A DNA stretch of 64,000 nt from Ulota crispa (lineage: Eukaryota > Streptophyta > Bryopsida > Orthotrichales > Orthotrichaceae), in assembly GCA_963920765.1 (NCBI GenBank), contig OY987249.1, positions 1,800,501 to 1,864,500 of the forward strand. Direction: 5' to 3'. Each line of letters starts with the position of its first letter. Within the stretch, counting starts at the first letter, position 1. Position numbers and translations under genes: made by a program. This document shows, in pieces, positions 58,159-64,000 of the stretch. The notes under the pieces are model-generated. The model saw nothing but the letters and a program-made list of their open reading frames with translations, did no database searches and was not told the DNA's origin.

Positions 58159-60114
58159 TTAGCTCCAAATAGTCCAATTCGTGTAAAATTGACACCCCTG
58201 TAATTTTCAGGGATTCAAGCAAGCCACTTTCATAATTTTATAAAATATAGTATAGCCGTTTTCATTATTTTTCAAGATTCCCTGGAGCCGTTTTCATTGC
58301 GATTCTGCCAGTTTCACTCAGTCACTTTCATTATTGTTTAGGTGACATAGGACAATAAAAAACTTCGTATGACAAGAAAAAACCAAGTCAATTATATGCT
58401 CTGCCTTGGGGGATACAGGCGGGGTTAAAAGATTTAAAAAAAAACGTGCAAAAGGAAGAGTCCCTCCACCCTCCAATCCCACCCACCGAAACTCCGGGGT
58501 GCTCCATCACTGAATGACCCACCCAGACCATGCCGACGTGCTGGGTAGAAGAAAATTTATAGAATGCACGCCACTTTTTCTCTCTCTCTCTCCCTCTCTC
58601 TCTCTTTCTCATTTGACGATGCACGACGGAACCACCAATAATTGAGGGCACGAAGGCGGGATGAATTATTATAATTGAAATTTCCTGTCTTTTCGAGACA
58701 CTCCCCACACGGCAGATCCACCGGCTAGCAGTGCGCCTAACGAACGACAATGAAAGCACGAAACAGATTGCGCAACAGTATTCCACAAATACAAAAATAC
58801 AACTATATAAAGTAGGCTCACTTTATTGCACATATGTTGATGTGGGGCCAGGGCGGAAATGCTCAAGTTTTTTTTTGGAAAGAAGGGTCATAGTAATTAC
58901 TTTGTTCCCTATTTTTTTTGTTGTTTAAATGTATCTCTTCTAGAATCCCAAATTTAAGTAAAGTCACTGAACAGTGTTCACAGAGAAGTTTTAGTTTCAC
59001 CAGCTAAAATTTGGTATTTCCTAGTTTCAACTAGATTTACACTCACATGCACCAGTTATTTTTTGTAAAATTTCTAAATTTCTACAGTAAACATATTATA
59101 TTTAGAGGAAAAATGGACCGGTTTTTTAGCCGGTAGTTTCAAGTTTCAACTGGATTTTTTACAATTTCAACCAGCTGCCATTACACTAACTGCCGATACT
59201 CCCCAATCATTGTCTCTTAATCCAAATACAAATTCAAAATTCTCAAATTCAATCTCCCGAAGGTAAATATCTAAACTCTCACATTTACTGGCGGGTGAAA
59301 GAACAGTGCTTTTCCACCCTGGCCCCACATCGCATATGTGCAGTAAACTGAGCCCACAAAATATGATTTAGCATGTAAACCGAGCCAGGACCACCACTGA
59401 CCTGCTGATGGAGACCATTGGCATAGATCTTCCACCCCCAGAAGGCATCCACAGTGAACCTTCCATTCCCGAGGGCCGTACTAATGAGTTTGTAGGCTGG
59501 CAGGGGCACCCACAATCCTCATCCATCCCTTGAGGCATCAATCTGGCATTCCACCTGATGACAGAGCGAACAGTTATTAGTACTACTCGGGATGATGCAA
59601 AGGCCACCTATAGCGGTTTGACTCGCTCCAGTCCGGCCGAACAGATTGTTTCCTGGTGGGTTCATACCAATCTCCAGAAACTCATTTTTCTTCATTTCTT
59701 TCCGCTCTTTTTGAAGCAAGCAAAAGCAATCTTTTACATATATACCATAATGAACCGACCCTCAGTTCCAGTTTGGAAGGCCTACAAAAACCACCCAGCT
59801 GGAGCTTCGAACTAAAACATGTCGCCACCCGTCCTGGAGTACTTGAACAACTTTTGCCAAGGAATTAGTAGTAAAAACAATTGGGATTTGAAGCAGGGGG
59901 CGGGGCTTCATTTCGGTTTCCATTGTTAGATTCGCCCTTTCACCTGAAATTGGGGGGATTCATTGCACGGCTCCCACCACGTTGACTCCTTTACAGCTAG
60001 GGGGGGGGGGGAGGGGGGGGGAAAGAAATCAACCTGATTGATGAAGCTCCGACTTCGCCGCCGCTCCATAATTTGTCAATGACTAAACTCACAAGGTGAG
60101 GTGCGGGAGAATCG
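58159..60114. other. Upstream region of CSLD: repeats, CT tract, poly-G
   Basis: Contents: a CT-rich tract (58576-58612), repeat ends of the 'cacatatgt...ggggccaggg' family at 58808-58855 and inverted at 59305-59352, an M1 fragment (59205-59285) and a G homopolymer-like tract (60001-60021). Short frames on both strands (59285-59607) overlap the repeat and are not supported as genes. Confidence 0.45.
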
Positions 60115-61000
60115 ATGAAGGTAAAAAAGTTGATGGAACCTGGCTGGTCGACTGTTCTGTCGGTCCTTCGTCCTTGCGGAAGGTCTAGTAGACTAGTGGA
60201 CGGTCTACAGCACAGCAACAGCAGCAGTGTGGACCTTGATATGAAGAACTCCCAACGCGTACTCATTTTCTCGCGCTTGCCGTGTGACAGTACAGCTCGT
60301 TTCCTTGACCTCCGACGCTCGTGCTCCGGAGGAGCGTCGTGCTCTGCCATCTGGTGAGTGGTGGCGAGTTTCAGGACACGTCTTCTCCCTGTCGCATGTT
60401 TCGTCTTTCCTCTCCTCCTGCGTTGTTTTGCAAAGTTTCAAATCCAGGACACCATCGCCGCGTCGTTGAGTCTTAGATTTGGAATGGAGTAGTATTAAAT
60501 TCTGTAGTTCCGTTTTTGTAGGTACTCTTTCTCCAACCTTGCCCTTGTTGATCATTTGTGTGATACTCAAAGAGAGATCTAGATTAGAGCTCCAGGATTC
60601 TTAAAATTTACCGCATTTCGTGCCTTCGCGCTGATTTCTCTTCAATATTCCTCGTGTCAAGTAGAAGCTATTTCGAGCGGTAAACAAAGACTTGTTTGTC
60701 CGCAGCAGCTTTAGATGCACACTGGTTTCTTCTTTTCCTGCTAGATCTAAGCCTGTAAGAACTATTCTCTGAAAATCTTGAGTTTCCCCTCTTAACTTTT
60801 TACTAAATCCTTGCGTGAATTGAATAAATTGCGTGGATTTGGGGACTAAATCGAGTACCTTGGGGGTGGGAATTGATGTTTCAGGAGTGCCGAGGCAGCG
60901 GATGCGCACGGGAACTTGGAGAGCAACAGTAGAATCTGAGACCTTGGAGAACCGGATACATGTTTGGGGGGAGGATTTGAGCTTTGAGCGTTAGGCAACC
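60115..61000 (+). promoter_or_regulatory. Probable promoter and 5' leader of CSLD
   Basis: This GC-richer, repeat-free stretch directly precedes the CSLD start codon. No TATA box or transcription start could be fixed. A leader intron is possible but was not modelled. The minus-strand frames here (60205-60570, 60601-60909) lack recognisable features. Confidence 0.4.
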
Positions 61001-64000
61001 ATGGTATCGCCACGGTCTGCTGCAACAGGGGGCCTGGGCTTCCGCGGCGCCGGGAAGCATAACGTGCAAATGACTGGGCGCTCGAGCGCGGATTCGCAGG
61101 GCGCAGCGTCTGTGCCGCATCACCATGGACGGCGAGCCTCCAGCGGGCGGTTCAACAACCTCTCCCGCGACGAGAGCGAGATGGGTGCCGTCACGGACAG
61201 CGAGATGGGGTCGGATTACCTCTACACAGTTCAAATTCCTGCAACGCCGGACAACCAGGTGATGGGCTCCACTCGCGACACCGTTCGGCCCATGGATCCC
61301 GTCATTGCGGGTAAAGCCGAGCAGCAATTCGTGTCTAGCACCATCTTCACGGGCGGGTTTAAGAACCAGCCTCGTGGGCACACAATGGACAAGATGATGG
61401 AGGACGAAGGGAATCACCCGCAACTCGCGGGAGTGCGTGGTCCCACTTGCGCTGTGGATGGGTGTGACGGGAAGGCGATGCGTGACGAGCGCGGCGAAGA
61501 CATGACTCCTTGCGACTGTCACTTCAAGATCTGCAGGGATTGCTACATAGATGCCTTGAATGGTAGCGGCAAGTGCCCTGGATGCAAGGATGACTACACC
61601 GTGTCTGATGAGCCGTTTTCCCAGAACGGATCTGAGAATGACATGCGCGCATTGCCGCCTCCCGGCGATGACAGCTCCAGATTGGAACGCCGCCTTTCGC
61701 TCTTGAAAACCAAGCCCGGGATGCTGATGAGCAACGCCTCGTCTACCGATTTTGATCATGCTCGCTGGCTTTACCAGACCAAGGGCACTTACGGCTATGG
61801 TAATGCCGTGTGGCCTGGTGATGATGGCTACGACGGCGGCGGCGGCGGCGGTAATGGGCATCCTAACATGGGCACTCTGCCAGAGTTTAACGACAAAGTC
61901 AGGAAACCTCTTACTCGCAAAGTCAGCATCTCCACGGCCGTTCTGAGTCCTTACAGGTTTGTCATTAAGTGCCACTATTATATTATTATTCGCACTGAAA
62001 TGTCAAAACTTGTGTAGATCTGATAGATTTGTGGCTTATGCGCATTTTTTTGGTTTGGGAACTTACGGTGAAAATAATGTGCGTGCCTGCAGGTTAATTG
62101 TGTTTATTCGGATGGTGGTTCTTACATTCTTCCTCATGTGGCGTGTGAAGCATCAGAACCATGACGCCATTTGGCTGTGGGGAATGTCAGTGGTCTGTGA
62201 GATATGGTTCGCTTTTTCTTGGATTCTGGATCAGCTGCCAAAGCTGTGCCCTATTAACCGCCTGACAGATCTGACAGTGTTAAAGGAGAGATTTGACACG
62301 CCGACTCCTGAGAATCCCAGTGGTAACTCCGATTTACCTGGAATCGATGTGTTCGTGTCAACGGCTGATCCCGAGAAGGAGCCTCCTCTCACAACTTCCA
62401 ATACAATTCTTTCTATTCTGGCATCCGAGTATCCGCTGGAGAAGCTGGCTTGCTACCTTTCGGATGATGGTGGTGCTCTTTTGTCATTTGAAGCTTTGGC
62501 TGAGGCTGCAAGCTTCGCTCGCATTTGGATTCCCTTCTGCCGGAAGCACAAGATTGAGCCCCGTAACCCGGAGACCTATTTCTTGCTGAGGGGAGATCCT
62601 ACAAAGAACAAGGTGCGTTCTGACTTTGTGAAGGACCGTCGTAAGGTGAAGCGAGAATACGACGAGTTCAAAGTCCGTGTCAATGGATTGACCGATTCTA
62701 TCCGTCGCCGGTCAGACGCTTACAATGCGCATGAAGAAATCCGAGCAAAGCGCCATCAGATGGAGTCCGGAGGAGATCCTTCTGAGCCTCTGAAAATCCC
62801 GAAGGCTACCTGGATGGCTGATGGAACTCACTGGCCCGGAACGTGGAGTCAATCTGGGAAGGAGCATGGACGTGGAGATCACGCCGGCATCATCCAGGTA
62901 AACTTTTTAAGCATTGAAAACTTAGCAGTAATTTTTTGAATTTTACAAAAAATCTGATGTTCAGTACCTTTTAAGCAAGTGTGCTGAAGAACGGATTTGG
63001 CTTTTGCAGGTGATGCTTGCCCCTCCTACAGCTGAGCCACTAATGGGCAGCAGCGACGAAGAGAACATCATAGACACCACGGATGTGGACATTCGTCTGC
63101 CAATGCTTGTATACATGTCTCGTGAGAAGCGTCCAGGGTACGATCACAACAAAAAGGCCGGGGCTATGAATGCCCTTGTCAGAACCAGTGCTGTCATGTC
63201 GAACGGACCTTTCATTCTCAATTTGGATTGTGATCACTACATCTTCAATTCTCTCGCCATGCGGGAGGCTATGTGCTTCTTCATGGACAAGGGTGGAGAT
63301 CGCCTTGCGTACGTTCAGTTCCCTCAGCGTTTCGAGGGTGTGGATCCCAACGATCGTTACGCCAACCACAACACAGTCTTCTTTGACGTGAACATGAGAG
63401 CTTTGGACGGTTTGCAAGGGCCTGTATACGTCGGAACTGGGTGCGTCTTTCGAAGAATTGCATTGTATGGATTCGATCCTCCCAGGCTCCGAGAACATGG
63501 ATCCTGCTTGAGTTTGTGCTGCTGCTGCGGGTCAAAGAAGCCCAAGATGATGAAGAAGTCGAAATCTCAGAAGCGTGAATCTGAGGTGACTGGGTTAACC
63601 GAGCACACCACAAGCGATGACGACGATGACATTGAAGCCACTATGCTTCCCAAGCGTTACGGTTCCTCAGCTGTCTTCGCAGCATCTATTCCTGTCGCAG
63701 AATTCCAAGGACGTCCTTTAGCTGACAAAGGAGTGTTTAATGGCCGACCTTCTGGTGCGCTCACCATTCCCCGTGAACCTCTTGATGCGGGAACTGTGGC
63801 TGAGGCTATCAACGTCGTGTCTTGTTTCTACGAGGACAAAACAGAGTGGGGCGGCCGTGTGGGATGGATTTACGGATCCGTGACAGAGGATGTCGTTACT
63901 GGATTTCGCATGCACAATCGTGGTTGGCGCTCCATTTACTGTGTCACAAAGCGTGATGCCTTCCGAGGAACTGCTCCCATCAATCTGACTGATCGTCTGC
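61001..64000 (+). CDS. CSLD: Cellulose synthase-like D protein (CSLD), 5' part, continues past the window
   Basis: Coding exons are 61001-61956, 62093-62897 and 63010 onward, with GT-AG introns of 136 and 112 bp (phases 2 and 0); 917 residues are visible. The N-terminus includes '[15 protein letters not shown]' and a RING-type zinc finger (Cys150, Cys155, then '[12 protein letters not shown]' and 'KCPGCKDDY'). Two membrane spans follow (about 320-338 and 344-367). Catalytic motifs of family GT2 synthases are present: Asp443-Asp444-Gly-Gly, '[11 protein letters not shown]' with Asp411, 'LDCDHY' (660-662) and 'TEDVVTG' (879-884). The QxxRW motif and C-terminal membrane spans lie beyond the edge. 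A Cys/Lys-rich variable segment ('[16 protein letters not shown]') precedes an acidic run. CSLDs make beta-1,4-linked wall glucans in tip-growing and dividing cells. The N-terminal ~110 residues are diverged from angiosperm forms. The start is the first ATG in the conserved frame. Confidence 0.96.
61957..62092 (+). other. CSLD intron 1
   Basis: TTACAG|gtttgtc ... gtgcctgcag|GTTAATTG, 136 bp. The join gives 'SPYRLIVFIR', which matches the conserved CSLD sequence. Reading straight through the donor runs to a stop at about 62017, and the downstream frame is open through the intron, which can mislead ORF-based calls. Confidence 0.93.
62898..63009 (+). other. CSLD intron 2
   Basis: ATCCAG|gtaaact ... 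cttttgcag|GTGATGCT, 112 bp, phase 0. The join gives 'HAGIIQVMLAPP', the expected CSLD sequence. Confidence 0.95.

Noticed and set aside
60881-61975. 364-codon minus-strand ORF opposite the CSLD exon 1
   Set aside because: Antisense shadow of a GC-rich coding exon whose plus-strand protein is a clear CSLD.
1-64000. CRISPR arrays, operons, bacterial-type origins, plasmid or phage genes
   Set aside because: None was seen. The tandem repeats lack regular unique spacers, and the genes have spliceosomal introns and plant organelle-targeting features.
1-64000. LTR retrotransposon or reverse-transcriptase remnants
   Set aside because: No gag, protease, RT or integrase motif was recognised in any frame and no long direct repeats with TG...CA ends were found. 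Strongly decayed copies cannot be excluded by eye.

Overview
The window is nuclear DNA of a land plant. Three conserved plant genes show this: a thylakoid-lumen type FKBP, a CIA30-domain protein and a cellulose-synthase-like D (CSLD) gene, two of them with GT-AG introns. The non-coding DNA is AT-rich and full of plant-style MITEs (Stowaway/mariner, PIF/Harbinger, CACTA, Mutator-like, hAT-like), one short Helitron and a decayed hAT-like transposase. No LTR retrotransposon coding sequence was seen. The N-terminus of the CSLD protein differs clearly from flowering-plant CSLDs as I remember them. Together with the unusual TTAA-flanked elements this hints at a non-flowering lineage, but the species cannot be named from this window.

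Layout. 0-2 kb: nested MITEs and a weak candidate exon. 2.6-2.8 kb: a 19-bp minisatellite. 3.0-6.5 kb: a multi-exon hAT-like transposase pseudogene on the minus strand. 9.2-10.35 kb: an intact, intronless FKBP gene (minus strand) whose last coding segment and 3' flank have been tandemly duplicated downstream. 10.9-12.1 kb: a PIF-type MITE and a TTAA-type element. 13.26-16.54 kb: an intact two-exon CIA30 gene with a 2.6-kb intron. 18.4-38.8 kb: about 20 kb with no recognisable gene, dominated by at least a dozen elements of 0.07-0.92 kb that share terminal inverted repeats of the type CCCCTAAAGGCCCAAG and lie exactly between TTAA tetranucleotides. 39-59 kb: dispersed MITEs, microsatellites and a 385-bp Helitron in otherwise featureless AT-rich DNA. 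61.0-64.0 kb: the first three coding exons of a CSLD gene that runs off the right edge.

The three conserved genes are functionally unrelated (thylakoid protein folding, mitochondrial complex I assembly, wall glucan synthesis) and are separated by kilobases, as is normal for a plant nuclear genome. No operon-like arrangement exists. The most unusual signal is the TTAA family: the target-site and terminal pattern is that of piggyBac elements, which are not a standard component of land-plant genomes. Neighbouring copies repeatedly share a single TTAA, so the elements are lined up end to end and inside one another.
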